This document shows, piece by piece, positions 17,182-26,807 of a stretch of 32,378 bases of DNA. Position numbers and translations under genes: made by a program. Below the pieces are notes generated by a model. It ran no database searches and was not told where the DNA came from. It saw nothing but the letters and a program-made list of their open reading frames with translations. Origin of the DNA: Polyangiaceae bacterium (GTDB lineage Bacteria; Myxococcota_A; Polyangia; Polyangiales; Houyiibacteriaceae); assembly GCA_027009115.1 (NCBI GenBank), contig JALVDI010000281.1, forward strand, positions 1 through 32,378, in the 5' to 3' direction. Every line of letters begins with the position of its first letter. Positions within the stretch are counted from its first letter, which is position 1.

Positions 17182-17943
17182 ATGAACCGCTCGATCCTTG
17201 TCTTCGCCCTCGCCCTCGTCGCCCTCGCTGGTTGTGCCTTCGAGTCCGGCAGCGAGTCCGCCGCGAGCGCCGCCGCCGTGACCGGTCGGCCCTACTTCGA
17301 CCTCTTCGAGGGAAGCGACGGCGACTGGTACTTCAACCTCAAGGCTGCCAACCACGAGACCATCCTCCGCTCCGCGAGCGGCTACGCCACACGGACCGGG
17401 GCGCTGAACGCCATCCTCAGCGTGCTGGACAACGGCGAGCGGGAGGAGCGCTTCGAGCAACGTACCGCCGCCAACGGCGAGTACTACTTCGTCCTCGACG
17501 CCCGCAACGGCCGCACCATCGCGGTGAGCGAGACCTACATCAGCTACGCGAACGCGCACCGCGGCATGCTCGCGGTCATTCGCAATGTGGGCGCGTACCT
17601 CGACTTCATGGCGTCCCGCACCGGCGCGCGCTTTCAGGTCTTCCAGGGTGCTGACGACCGCTTCTACTTCAGCCTTTACGCTGGGAACGGCGAGATCGTC
17701 CTGCAGTCGCAGGGCTACGTGGACGAAGCCTCGGCGCTGAATGGGACCTTCTCGGTGGCGGCCAACGGCGTCCACGCCGAGCGCTTCGAGCTGAACGAGG
17801 CAGCCAGCGGCGGCTATTACTTCAACCTGCGCGCCTCGAACGGCCGGGTCATCGGCACCAGCGAGGTCTACACGACGCGGGCGTCGGCCGAGCGCGGCAT
17901 CGAGGCCGTCATGGCCCTCTTGCCCGAGGTCGAGCTGCTCTGA
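17182..17943 (+). CDS. Lipoprotein with about four DUF1508 (YegP-like) repeats
   Basis: MNRSILVFALALVALAGCAFESG lipobox; repeats YFDLFEGSDGDWYFNLKAANHETILRSASGY / YYFVLDARNGRTIAVSETY / FQVFQGADDRFYFSLYAGNGEIVLQSQGY / YYFNLRASNGRVIGTSEVY. Confidence 0.85.
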   Translation: MNRSILVFALALVALAGCAFESGSESAASAAAVTGRPYFDLFEGSDGDWYFNLKAANHETILRSASGYATRTGALNAILSVLDNGEREERFEQRTAANGEYYFVLDARNGRTIAVSETYISYANAHRGMLAVIRNVGAYLDFMASRTGARFQVFQGADDRFYFSLYAGNGEIVLQSQGYVDEASALNGTFSVAANGVHAERFELNEAASGGYYFNLRASNGRVIGTSEVYTTRASAERGIEAVMALLPEVELL

Positions 17944-17977
17944 CGACTGCCTGGTTCGGGCTCGCGTGAACCGAAAC

Positions 17978-18010
17978 GCGGCGGCGGGTTGATCCCGTCG
18001 CCGCATTTTC
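17978..18010 (+). terminator. Rho-independent terminator
   Basis: GCGGCGGCGGG-TTGAT-CCCGTCGCCGC (11-bp stem with one G-U pair), then ATTTTCTTCC. Confidence 0.8.
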
Positions 18011-18058
18011 TTCCTCGGTCTCCGTCGGCGCCGCCTGGATCTCGTTGTAGCGGAGCGT

Positions 18059-18064
18059 TACGGT
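18059..18064 (+). promoter_or_regulatory. Candidate -10 hexamer (TACGGT) for leaderless transcription of 18071 gene
   Basis: Fits TAnnnT; the last base is 7 nt before GTG 18071. Confidence 0.35.
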
Positions 18065-18070
18065 CCGAGC

Positions 18071-19585
18071 GTGCTCGAGCGCGTCGCGCTGCATCAGACC
18101 CGTTTCCGGACCCCAGGCGTCACGCCCGACGCCCGCGGTGTCCTGCTCGGCCAGCGCGGACTCGTGCTCTTTCCCAGCCTCGACCGCCTCGTGGCCTTCC
18201 TTCGCGCCTACAGCGAGGAGAGCTCGCTGGACGAGCTGCTGCCCAGTCTGGTCCTCCGGCGGGTCGTCACTCCCCTCAAGACGCGGGAGCTGATGGTCGC
18301 CTTCGCCGCCGAGTCGTCCTACCGGATGGACCGGATCGCCGCTGCAGCGAAGCTGACCGGCGGCTTCGTCTTCACCGGCACCTCGAGACACTTCGTCAAG
18401 TACCGCGACGGCCTCTCGCCTCTGGGCTACGACGTCCAGGAGCTCGTCGAGGACCCCGCGGATCTCGTGCTCTACCACGACGGTTTCCGGCAGACGTACC
18501 GCTTCGAAGGCGAGATTGCGCTGCGCGACCTCGTGTTCAAGTTGACGCCTGAGCGGGTGCCGGCGGGGCTGCGCGCCGAGTCCACCGAGCTCCTCTGGGT
18601 GACGAGCGAGGTCGGGATCGGAGGCGCGATCCTCGGCTATCTCTTCCGGTGGCAGGTCCCGGCACGTGCGGCGCTCGTCGAGTGGCCCGCGACGAGTGCC
18701 TTCGACGACCGGCCGCGGCGGCTGTACCTCTTCGAGATCCGTGAGGCACCGGAGCGGGTGGTGTCCCTCCTCGCCTCGCTTCCAGGGGTGCATGTCTACG
18801 AGCCGCTCGGCAAGACCTTCGCCGTCGAGCTCGGCTACCGGCATCCCATCGCCCTCGACTCGTGCCGCTCGCTCTTTGGTGACGGCGGGCTGTATCTCTT
18901 CGGGGGGGATGGTTCGCCGCTCGTGATCCGGCCGCTCCCGCCGATGGCGCCGATCCGTTCGCTCGTGCGCAGCGCGATCGCTCTGGACGACGAGCCGGTG
19001 GAAGCCGCCGTGGGTTCGGGGTCGGAGCGCTCCCTGGAGCTCGCGCTCCCGCTGCGCTTGGCCCCGACCGTCGCACCATGGAAGGCGGTGACCGCGACGG
19101 TCGTACCGGCCCGGCAGCGGGCCTGGCTCGAGCGGCTGCTCTACGCGCTCCCTCCGCATACTCTCGCGGCGCTTCGCCTCGCGGTCGGCTCGGACCGCTA
19201 CTACCTCGTCGATCCGCGGGGCATCGAGGGCGTCCCCTTGGGGACCTTCCACACGGAGGTTGCACCACGGATCTATGTGCCGGCGGGCTCGACGCTCGTC
19301 CCCGCCGTCCGCCCCGCCGTCCTCGAGGAGCTGGTCGGTGGCAGGGGCGATGGTTTTGTTTTCTTCGACGCCGCGGAACCTCGGCCGCGCCTCGTGCCCG
19401 CGGTCGCCTTTGGTCCCGTGTCGCGCCGCGCCCTGCGCGCCGTCGACGCCGCGCCGGTCGTCGCCGATCCGCTCCCGAGCGAGGAGCCCGAGCTGCCGTT
19501 GCTGCGCTACGATCGTCCACGCCGCTTCCCGCTCTGGGGCATCCCCGGAAAAGAGGCGCGCTCGGATGAGTCCGAGGAGACCTGA
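18071..19585 (+). CDS. Uncharacterised protein, first gene of MoxR-vWA cluster
   Basis: 504 aa, GTG start, no family recognised by eye; next gene starts at the adjacent nucleotide. Confidence 0.75.
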   Translation: MLERVALHQTRFRTPGVTPDARGVLLGQRGLVLFPSLDRLVAFLRAYSEESSLDELLPSLVLRRVVTPLKTRELMVAFAAESSYRMDRIAAAAKLTGGFVFTGTSRHFVKYRDGLSPLGYDVQELVEDPADLVLYHDGFRQTYRFEGEIALRDLVFKLTPERVPAGLRAESTELLWVTSEVGIGGAILGYLFRWQVPARAALVEWPATSAFDDRPRRLYLFEIREAPERVVSLLASLPGVHVYEPLGKTFAVELGYRHPIALDSCRSLFGDGGLYLFGGDGSPLVIRPLPPMAPIRSLVRSAIALDDEPVEAAVGSGSERSLELALPLRLAPTVAPWKAVTATVVPARQRAWLERLLYALPPHTLAALRLAVGSDRYYLVDPRGIEGVPLGTFHTEVAPRIYVPAGSTLVPAVRPAVLEELVGGRGDGFVFFDAAEPRPRLVPAVAFGPVSRRALRAVDAAPVVADPLPSEEPELPLLRYDRPRRFPLWGIPGKEARSDESEET

Positions 19586-20740
19586 GTGGCCGAGGACCTC
19601 GGCAAGATCGGGCGGCTCTTCGAGAGCTTCGCCAGTGCTTTCCTGCGACCGCTGTTGGTCGGGGGAGAGGCCCGGACCACCCGGGCCCTGCCGCCCGGCT
19701 TGCTCGACCCCTTCGCGCAGGCGTCGTCCAGCGACCCGGAGGTGGCTGAGGCTCTGAGCGACGGGGTCCTGTCCGCGGCCGCAGAGATTGCGCCGATCGG
19801 CACGGTCCCCTCGCCGGACCGGGGGGCGATGGCGCTGGTGATGGCGGCGCACGACCTCGCCCTCGTCACCGACCCGATGCTCGACCGGGTCGTGGCGCGC
19901 CGAGCGCGGCCGAAGGTGGTCGAGTGGGCGGCGACGCTCGCCGAGGCCATCGGTCCTCCGCGGACTCGCGGGGAGGCCCTCCACCGTCATGTCTGGTTCG
20001 ACCGCTTCCTCGCCCTGGAGCGAGAGGACACGGTCGTGCGCAACTGGGCTTATACCTACCGCTTCTACGGACGGCCCCCGCCGGCGAACGTCGTGGCGCT
20101 GCCGAGGCTTCGCTTCGTGCGCCAAGAGCACAACCGGGTCGGGCTCCTCGAGCTCATCGACGCGGACGAGGACGGTCTCGGGCTTCGCTCCCTTCTCGAC
20201 GGGCTGCTCGCTCGCTCGCCGGTGACGCAGCTGCTGCGCTGGCGTCGGCTCCGCCGCCCGCGGCTGGGGGCGGCGGCCCTCGCGTGCCTCTCCGACGCCC
20301 GTCTGCGGGCCGGCGTCGCCCACCAGCTCGTCCGCGCCGGCACCGAGGGGATCGAGGCGGCCTTTGGCTTCGCGCTTCGTGAGCTCCACGCTCAAGGCGC
20401 GCCGCCCTCCCACCTCCGGGTGGCGCTCTCGTTCGTCGCCGAGCTGCAGCTCCTGGAGCTCGTCGATCCACGGACCGAGCCTGCCCCACCGGAGCCCCTC
20501 GAGAGCGACGACGCGCGGCTCTACGCGGCGGTGCTCCCCGCGCTCGTGTCCGTCGATCCGGCGGCGGCCCTGAACACCCTCGCGCCGTCGGACCGAGCTC
20601 GGGCGCTCGAGCGTGCCACGGCGCTACGGGCCGTGTCCGGCGACGCCTCGCTCGATTTTGTCCGCTCCCTGCTGGATCGGTCCTTGCCCCTCTCGCTATC
20701 CTCCCCCGCCGTCTCGCACCCTCCGAGCCACCCCGTCTGA
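19586..20740 (+). CDS. Uncharacterised protein, second gene of MoxR-vWA cluster
   Basis: 384 aa, GTG start directly after the upstream TGA; alpha-helical composition; no family recognised. Confidence 0.75.
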   Translation: MAEDLGKIGRLFESFASAFLRPLLVGGEARTTRALPPGLLDPFAQASSSDPEVAEALSDGVLSAAAEIAPIGTVPSPDRGAMALVMAAHDLALVTDPMLDRVVARRARPKVVEWAATLAEAIGPPRTRGEALHRHVWFDRFLALEREDTVVRNWAYTYRFYGRPPPANVVALPRLRFVRQEHNRVGLLELIDADEDGLGLRSLLDGLLARSPVTQLLRWRRLRRPRLGAAALACLSDARLRAGVAHQLVRAGTEGIEAAFGFALRELHAQGAPPSHLRVALSFVAELQLLELVDPRTEPAPPEPLESDDARLYAAVLPALVSVDPAAALNTLAPSDRARALERATALRAVSGDASLDFVRSLLDRSLPLSLSSPAVSHPPSHPV

Positions 20741-20747
20741 AGACCAC

Positions 20748-21920
20748 GTGCCCGCCAACCTCACGATCGCTCGCAAGCTCCAGCAGGTCGCTCGAACGCT
20801 GGAGGGGACCTTCCTCGGCAAAGCCGAGACCGTGCGGCTCATGCTCATCGCCGCCCTCGCCGGCGAGCACATGGTGCTGGTCGGGCCTCCCGGCACCGCG
20901 AAGTCCGCGCTCGTCCGGATGCTGTCAAAGCTCATCGAGGCTTCCTACTTCGAGTATCTGCTGACCCGATTCACCGAGCCCAACGAGATTTTCGGGCCCA
21001 TCGACATCGCGGCCTTTCGCAGCGGCGAGTACAAGCGGCGCACCGCGGGCATGCTCCCCGAAGCCGAAATCGTCTTCCTCGACGAGGTCTTCAAGGCCAA
21101 CTCGGCGATCCTCAATTCGCTCCTGAGCGTCCTCAACGAGCGCATCTACACTGTCGGGGGCACGGTCGTGCGCGTGCCCCTCATCAGCGCCTTTGGCGCG
21201 AGCAACGAGGTCCCCAACGACGAAGACCTGATGGCGGTCTTCGACCGCTTCCTGCTGCGGGTGCGCAGCGACAACCTCGACAGCTACCATTTCCACGAGC
21301 TCTTGCTTCGCGGCCTTCAGCACGAGGTCGACAAGATCACCGGTCGTTACGACCAGCAGCCGCCGCTGCTCACCAGCCAGGAGCTACACGCCGTCCACGC
21401 GGACTTTGCTTCGCGCATGCGTTTCAGCGACGAGTTCTTGGCGGCCTACAAGGGCCTCGTGTTCCAGATCCGCGCCGAAGGCGTCAGCCTGTCGGACCGC
21501 CGTGCGATCAAGATGCTCAAGCTCTTTGCCGCCAGCGCGCTGCTCGATGGGCGACCGCAGGCGAACCCGAGCGACTTCTTCGTCCTCCGGCACATCTGGA
21601 ACAACCTCGACCAGGCCGAGATCCTCGACGGGATCGTCGCCCCCGTGCTCGAGGCGTGGTACCGCGACAACCCGGAGACACGGCGTTTCGGTGCGACGGA
21701 GGTGGGGCTCGACGCCCTCATCGAGGAGATCAACCGCATCCGTGATCTTCTGACGAGCGACCGGTCGATGAGCGACATCCAGCTCTTCAGCCACCTGAAG
21801 GCGCTCGGCGAGATCAAAGCGGCCCTCGAGGCGATCGGCACGCCCCCGGCGCGGGAGGCCGTCGGTCGCGTCGAACAGCTCCTCGGTCACGTGTTCCAGA
21901 GCGGCAAGTTCGCGCCGTAG
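20748..21920 (+). CDS. MoxR-family AAA+ ATPase, RavA-like
   Basis: GTG 20748 in frame of ORF 20613..21920; MVLVGPPGTAKSALVRML Walker A, FEYLLTRFTEPNEIFGPIDI, LPEAEIVFLDEVFKANSAILNSLLSVLNER Walker B, GASNEVPNDEDLMAVFDRFLLR. Confidence 0.93.
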   Translation: MPANLTIARKLQQVARTLEGTFLGKAETVRLMLIAALAGEHMVLVGPPGTAKSALVRMLSKLIEASYFEYLLTRFTEPNEIFGPIDIAAFRSGEYKRRTAGMLPEAEIVFLDEVFKANSAILNSLLSVLNERIYTVGGTVVRVPLISAFGASNEVPNDEDLMAVFDRFLLRVRSDNLDSYHFHELLLRGLQHEVDKITGRYDQQPPLLTSQELHAVHADFASRMRFSDEFLAAYKGLVFQIRAEGVSLSDRRAIKMLKLFAASALLDGRPQANPSDFFVLRHIWNNLDQAEILDGIVAPVLEAWYRDNPETRRFGATEVGLDALIEEINRIRDLLTSDRSMSDIQLFSHLKALGEIKAALEAIGTPPAREAVGRVEQLLGHVFQSGKFAP

Positions 21921-21952
21921 TCGCCGGCGAGCGCCAGAGGGCTGCGTCGCGC

Positions 21953-21958
21953 TATACC
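21953..21958 (+). promoter_or_regulatory. Candidate -10 hexamer (TATACC) for leaderless internal transcript at 21965
   Basis: The last base is 7 nt before GTG 21965. Confidence 0.35.
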
Positions 21959-21964
21959 CTGGGG

Positions 21965-23482
21965 GTGCCCCTCGCCGCTCGCCTTCATGGGACCGCCACG
22001 GGCCGAGAGATCGGCTCGCTCGCCCTGAGCGTCGTGCGCGCCGACAACCCCATGGTTGCCGTGCGTGCCGCGCACTGGCGCAACTCCCTGCTGCGGGTCG
22101 GGCTGCCGGTGCCCCTTTGGGCGGTCCACGATCTCGGCCTCCTTGCCGCCGTCGATGCCGAGTGCGGTCCGCCGGGGCCGCGTCCCGTCGGCCTGTCGTT
22201 GCCGGAGCCGGCGGCCGCCGCTCTCGAAACCTACGCCCAAACCCTCTCGGAGCTGGCGCACAGCGAGGTGCTGGAGAAGGCCCGCCGCTGGCGCCTCGGC
22301 GACGAGCTCGTCGCCGTGCTGCTGCTCAAAGTCCTCGGGCCCCTTTATGAGCGCTACCGCGGGGCTCGCCTCGGTGGTATCGACACGGCGGCGCTTCCTC
22401 TGGATCCGGAGGTCTACCGGGACGTCGAACCGCAGCTTGCGGAGCTCTTCACAGCTCACGACCGCACCGACGATCTTGGGTTCCTGCAGCACCTCGCACG
22501 GGAGCGGCTGCGCCTGATCACGGCGGTCGAGCAGATCGATCTCGACACGCTGCGTCTGCTGGGCATGTTCGGCGCCGAGGCGACGGCTGCTGGAGCGATG
22601 CAGATGCTCGATCTGCTCCACGTCTTCGAGTCGCCGGAAGCGAACGACGTCGTCAATTTCTCGCTCGACCTCCTGCCGAGCATCCTCGAGACGAAGAGGG
22701 CCAGCGGCCAGCAGGTGTTCTCCGTCGACGGGTACGCGGGGGTCGAGCGGCGCGGCACCCTCGACTCGCTCGTCCTCAGCGAGCTCGCGTTCGACGATGA
22801 GCTCTTTGACCGGCGCTTCGTCGAAAAGGAGGTCTTCTACTACGCCCGCGAGAAGCAGCAGGAAGAAGACCGTCGCCTTCACTACATCCTCGTCGATGCC
22901 TCGGCCTCGATGCGGGGGCAGCGATCCGTCTTTGCCCGTGGCCTCGCCCTGACGCTGATCAAGAAGCTCCAGCTCCGCGGTGAGGACGTCTACTTTCGGT
23001 TCTTCGATTCCCGCCTCTACGAGCTGCAGCACGCCCGCCATGGGCGCAGCGGCGGTGGCGCCATCAGCGTGCCCTACGTGCTGTCGTTCAAGGGCGAGCG
23101 CGGCCGCAACTACGCCAAGGTCTTTGGGATGCTCGTGGGGGAGCTCCAACGGCTCCAGCGCCGCGAGCGTCGCTCGCCGATCGTCTACATCCTCACCCAC
23201 GCGCAGTGCCACGTGCCTCTCGAGACGGTGGAGCGTCTGCGAAGCATTGCCCGGCTCTATGGGGTCTTCATGTTGCCGAGCACCGGAGAGCTCGACCTGG
23301 ACTATCTCCACCGATTGCACACGGTGCAGGTCGTCGACAGCGCCTCCCTGGCGGTCCGTGACACGCGCGCGGCCCGCGCGCTGGAGATCGTCGACGATGC
23401 CGCCGACGCCGGAAGCGGCAAACCCGATCCGTCGCCAAGCCGTCCCAGCGTGCCGTCGCCGCCCCCGGGCGAACGCCTCTGA
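21965..23482 (+). CDS. vWA-domain protein (MIDAS) partnered with MoxR ATPase
   Basis: 505 aa; HYILVDASASMRGQRSVFARGLALTLIKKLQLRGEDVYFRFFDSRLY contains the DxSxS MIDAS motif. Confidence 0.9.
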   Translation: MPLAARLHGTATGREIGSLALSVVRADNPMVAVRAAHWRNSLLRVGLPVPLWAVHDLGLLAAVDAECGPPGPRPVGLSLPEPAAAALETYAQTLSELAHSEVLEKARRWRLGDELVAVLLLKVLGPLYERYRGARLGGIDTAALPLDPEVYRDVEPQLAELFTAHDRTDDLGFLQHLARERLRLITAVEQIDLDTLRLLGMFGAEATAAGAMQMLDLLHVFESPEANDVVNFSLDLLPSILETKRASGQQVFSVDGYAGVERRGTLDSLVLSELAFDDELFDRRFVEKEVFYYAREKQQEEDRRLHYILVDASASMRGQRSVFARGLALTLIKKLQLRGEDVYFRFFDSRLYELQHARHGRSGGGAISVPYVLSFKGERGRNYAKVFGMLVGELQRLQRRERRSPIVYILTHAQCHVPLETVERLRSIARLYGVFMLPSTGELDLDYLHRLHTVQVVDSASLAVRDTRAARALEIVDDAADAGSGKPDPSPSRPSVPSPPPGERL

Positions 23483-23536
23483 GCTCCTTGGCCTTGGCGG
23501 CCGGGACGGACCCCTCGTGCTACAACGGAACGGTCC

Positions 23537-25324
23537 GTGGCGACAGTGGACGAGCAGGAGGCCATGCGCCGGGCGCGCGCCGCCCTCCAGGGAGGAACCC
23601 CTGCGCAGGCCCTTGCCGACCTCTGGTCGTTCGTCGAGCGCACCCACCTTTCCGCCGGTGAGGTCGCGGAGGCTCTGCGAGAGATGGCACGGGTCTACGA
23701 GTCCTTGGGCCGCGAGCGCGCCGTGGCGACGATCCTGCTGTTTCTCGGTGAGGCGGAGGCGGCGTATCGGGCGTCGGCGCACCCGACGGATCGGGCTCGG
23801 GCCGCCATCGCGAACGGCCGCCTCGCGGACGCCGCGCGGCACTACGTCGAGGCCGGCTGGCTTGGCCACGGCGCCATCCAGCTCGAAGACGCCGGCGACG
23901 ATCGAGGCGCGCGGGTCCTATGGGAGCGGCTCGCGGCCGACCCGCGGCTGCGGAAGGATCTCTACACCTCGGGCCTGGTGCACTTCAACTTGAGTCGCGC
24001 GTGCGAGCGCCTCGGCGATCGGGCTGCGGCGCGTGAGGCGGTCGCGCAGTCGATGCACCTGCTCGAAGGTGCGGCGGACGGCTTCGAGGCGCGAGGGCTG
24101 CGCGAGCGTGCCTTCGACTGTTACCAGATCTTGCTCACCCTCGGTCGCGACGGTGCCTTCGAGAACCTCGCCGAGGGCTATCTCAACTGCATCCGCGTGC
24201 TGAAGGAAGACAACCTCAAGTACTACGTGCTGCAGTACTTCGAGGACTTTCAAGGGTTGGCCCTCGAGCGTGGCGAGCTTCATGCCGCGGCAACCCTCTT
24301 CCGAGAGGCGGCGGAGTTTGCACGGCGCCACGCGCTGCCCTACGAAGACCACTACCGCCGTCGGGCAGGCGAGACGCTGGTCCGCGCCGCCGAGCGAGCG
24401 ATCGCCGAGGGCGCGCCCCATGAAATGGCCGAGAATGCCTACGCGGCGGCCATCGACGCCTACAACGATCTGGGTGCCTATGCCGCGGTTCGGGACGTCT
24501 ACGCTCGTCTGGCGGAGCTCGACCTGGGCGACAAACGCAAGGCTCGCTACGCGCGCTTGCACGAGCGTTTGCGGGGGGAAGAGGACGAGCCTCGGCAGCT
24601 CGTGGCGTTCCCCGACTACCTGCGCATGGATTCGGCGTATCCGGAGATCTGGCGCTTTGACGTGATCGAGTGGGAGCAAGAGGGCGACGCCGCCGAGACG
24701 ATGGGGGAGGTGCTCCTCGACCCGAAGTGGCCCGAGTTCACGCGTCGGCGGGCGCTGCTGTGCCGGCTTCATCTGCTTGGCTGTGGCGAGACGCCACTTA
24801 CCGAGCGCACGCTGGTCGCCCTCGCGCATCATCTCGGCCGCGTGGAGATCTACGCGTCTCTGGCGCCTCTCGAGCGTCTGGTCGAAGACCCCAGGCCGAA
24901 GGTGCGGGCCGCGTGCCTCCGTGCCGCCCGCCAGCTCTTCTTCAAGCGGAGCTTCGTGCTCGTCATGCGTGGCCTGCGGGACGAGGACGAGGCCGTGCGC
25001 CGGGAGGCCATCGAGGCGGTTTCGGCGCTCCACTTCGGTCACGCCTTCGACCCGTTGCAACGGATCTATCGTTCGAGCACGGACCGCCAGGTGCGCAGCA
25101 AGGCGCTCGCCTCCATCGGAAAGATTCCGTCCCTCGAAGCCGCGGAGCTGCTGATCGACGTGCTCCGTCAGGGGGATGCGGCCGAACGCGCGCTCGCGGC
25201 AGATCTCTTGGCGCGGGCCGAGCACCCCGAGGTCGATGCGCTTCTGCGGCGGTCGCTCGCCCATGAGACCGGCGCGGTGCGCGAGGCGCTCGAGCGCGTG
25301 CTCCGCCTGCGCAGTCCCGCCTGA
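23537..25324 (+). CDS. TPR-like/HEAT-repeat protein, last gene of MoxR-vWA cluster
   Basis: 595 aa; N-terminal helical TPR-like arrays, C-terminal HEAT-like repeats (DPRPKVRAACLRAARQLF / DEDEAVRREAIEAVSALHF / STDRQVRSKALASIGKI). Confidence 0.82.
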   Translation: MATVDEQEAMRRARAALQGGTPAQALADLWSFVERTHLSAGEVAEALREMARVYESLGRERAVATILLFLGEAEAAYRASAHPTDRARAAIANGRLADAARHYVEAGWLGHGAIQLEDAGDDRGARVLWERLAADPRLRKDLYTSGLVHFNLSRACERLGDRAAAREAVAQSMHLLEGAADGFEARGLRERAFDCYQILLTLGRDGAFENLAEGYLNCIRVLKEDNLKYYVLQYFEDFQGLALERGELHAAATLFREAAEFARRHALPYEDHYRRRAGETLVRAAERAIAEGAPHEMAENAYAAAIDAYNDLGAYAAVRDVYARLAELDLGDKRKARYARLHERLRGEEDEPRQLVAFPDYLRMDSAYPEIWRFDVIEWEQEGDAAETMGEVLLDPKWPEFTRRRALLCRLHLLGCGETPLTERTLVALAHHLGRVEIYASLAPLERLVEDPRPKVRAACLRAARQLFFKRSFVLVMRGLRDEDEAVRREAIEAVSALHFGHAFDPLQRIYRSSTDRQVRSKALASIGKIPSLEAAELLIDVLRQGDAAERALAADLLARAEHPEVDALLRRSLAHETGAVREALERVLRLRSPA

Positions 25325-25469
25325 GGCGCGTTTCAACATGCCGTCGTGCGTCGCTCCGCGGACTGGGTGCGACCTGGCCGCGTCCACGTGCGGAAAGAAC
25401 GCCGAGTCTTGTCGAGGTGATGGGCGGCCGCGGGCCAACAAGCGGCGACGAGAGGTCTTGAGATGACTT

Positions 25470-26807
25470 CTAGTCGAGTAGGCGCGCTTGGGCGATGAGC
25501 TCGCGCCAACCGGGGCGGGTCCCGCTGAGCAGCAGGCCTACGCGGAAGAGCCGGGCACCGAGCCGGATCGACAGCCAAGTCGAGGCGAGGAGCACCGCGA
25601 GCGCACCGGCGACTTCCCAGAGCGCGATGCCGTCGGGGGCGATGCTCATGCGCACGATGACCGTCAACGGAGCGCTGAAGGGGATCCAGGTCAAGAGCTG
25701 TCCCAGCCAACCGTGCGGCTCTTCGAGCAGGACGATCATGGTCATCAGCGGGAGCACCGCCAGAAGCGCCCAGCCCAGGGTCAGCTTTTGGCTCTCCGGT
25801 ACGCTGCTGCCGAGGGAGCCGGTGGCGAGCATGAGGCTGCCGATGAACAGGTAGCCCAGCACAAAGAAGAGGGGCGAGGCGAGCAGCGCCTCCCAGGGGA
25901 TGGGGATGTCCATGGACGCGACGAGGGTCGCGAAGGCCAACCCGCCGCCGACGACCATAGCGGCCCACACCAAGAACTGCAGGAGCCCGGCGGCGCCGAG
26001 CCCGAGCAGCTTGCCGGTGAGCAGCTCGTCGGGATCGGCGGAGCTCAGGAGCACTTCGACGACTTTGCTCTCCTTGTCGAGAGCCACGGTCTGCACGAGA
26101 TAGCCCGACGACGAGAGCAGAGCCGTCAGCAGGAGCACGCCGAGCAAGAAGGGGATGCCTGCCCGTACGACGATCTCAGCGGCCCGATCCTCGGAAGGAA
26201 CCAGACCTCGCTCGGTGGCGACGGTCCGTCGAAGCTTGAGCGGTTCGAGAACCCGGACCAGACGCGCATCGTCGATGCGCCCTCGGAGCAGTCGGTCGCG
26301 AAGGAGGCGTTCGAGCACGGGTTCGACCGTCGCTCCACGGACGCTGATGACCGGGCCCGTGGGCGACTCGAAGACGTGCACGTCGCCGGACTCCATGTAG
26401 TCGTCTTCGACGACGTACACCGCCGCGAGGCGACCCCATCCGAGCTGTTCGAGTGCCGCGTCGTTGTGGTCGAAGCGCGCAAAGAGCACGGGGCTGATGT
26501 AAAGAAAATCACGCCCGTCGGGGTCGAGCCCGACGCTGACGACGGCCTCCTGCGCTTCCGGATCGAGCTCGGCGAAGGGGAACCAGATCGCGCGGTCGCT
26601 GAGGACCCCGTCGTGGTCGACCAGGCCGTAGATCGCAGCGCGCTCGATGCGCGAGGAGAGGAAGGCCCCTTGAAGGGCGAGGAGTCCGCCGCTCAACGCC
26701 GAGAAGAAGATGGGCAGCCCAAAGGTGACCAGTACGTAGCTCCAGCGTCGGGCGACGTTGAGGAATTCGAAGCGGGCGACCGCTCGTACCTTCGCCCAGC
26801 GAATCAC
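25470..26807 (-). CDS. ABC-2 type transporter permease (NatB-like)
   Basis: 445 aa; N-terminal TM, large extracytoplasmic loop, LSSSGYLVQTVALDKESKVVEVLLSSADPDELLTGKLLGLGAAGLLQFLVW. Confidence 0.9.
   Translation of the reverse strand: MIRWAKVRAVARFEFLNVARRWSYVLVTFGLPIFFSALSGGLLALQGAFLSSRIERAAIYGLVDHDGVLSDRAIWFPFAELDPEAQEAVVSVGLDPDGRDFLYISPVLFARFDHNDAALEQLGWGRLAAVYVVEDDYMESGDVHVFESPTGPVISVRGATVEPVLERLLRDRLLRGRIDDARLVRVLEPLKLRRTVATERGLVPSEDRAAEIVVRAGIPFLLGVLLLTALLSSSGYLVQTVALDKESKVVEVLLSSADPDELLTGKLLGLGAAGLLQFLVWAAMVVGGGLAFATLVASMDIPIPWEALLASPLFFVLGYLFIGSLMLATGSLGSSVPESQKLTLGWALLAVLPLMTMIVLLEEPHGWLGQLLTWIPFSAPLTVIVRMSIAPDGIALWEVAGALAVLLASTWLSIRLGARLFRVGLLLSGTRPGWRELIAQARLLD

Noticed and set aside
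17909-20413. 834-aa minus-strand ORF
   Set aside because: Antisense to the first two MoxR-vWA cluster genes and the terminator; His/Arg/Asp-rich artefact of GC codon bias.
21887-23869. 660-aa minus-strand ORF
   Set aside because: Antisense to the vWA gene with its clear MIDAS motif; no domain signal.
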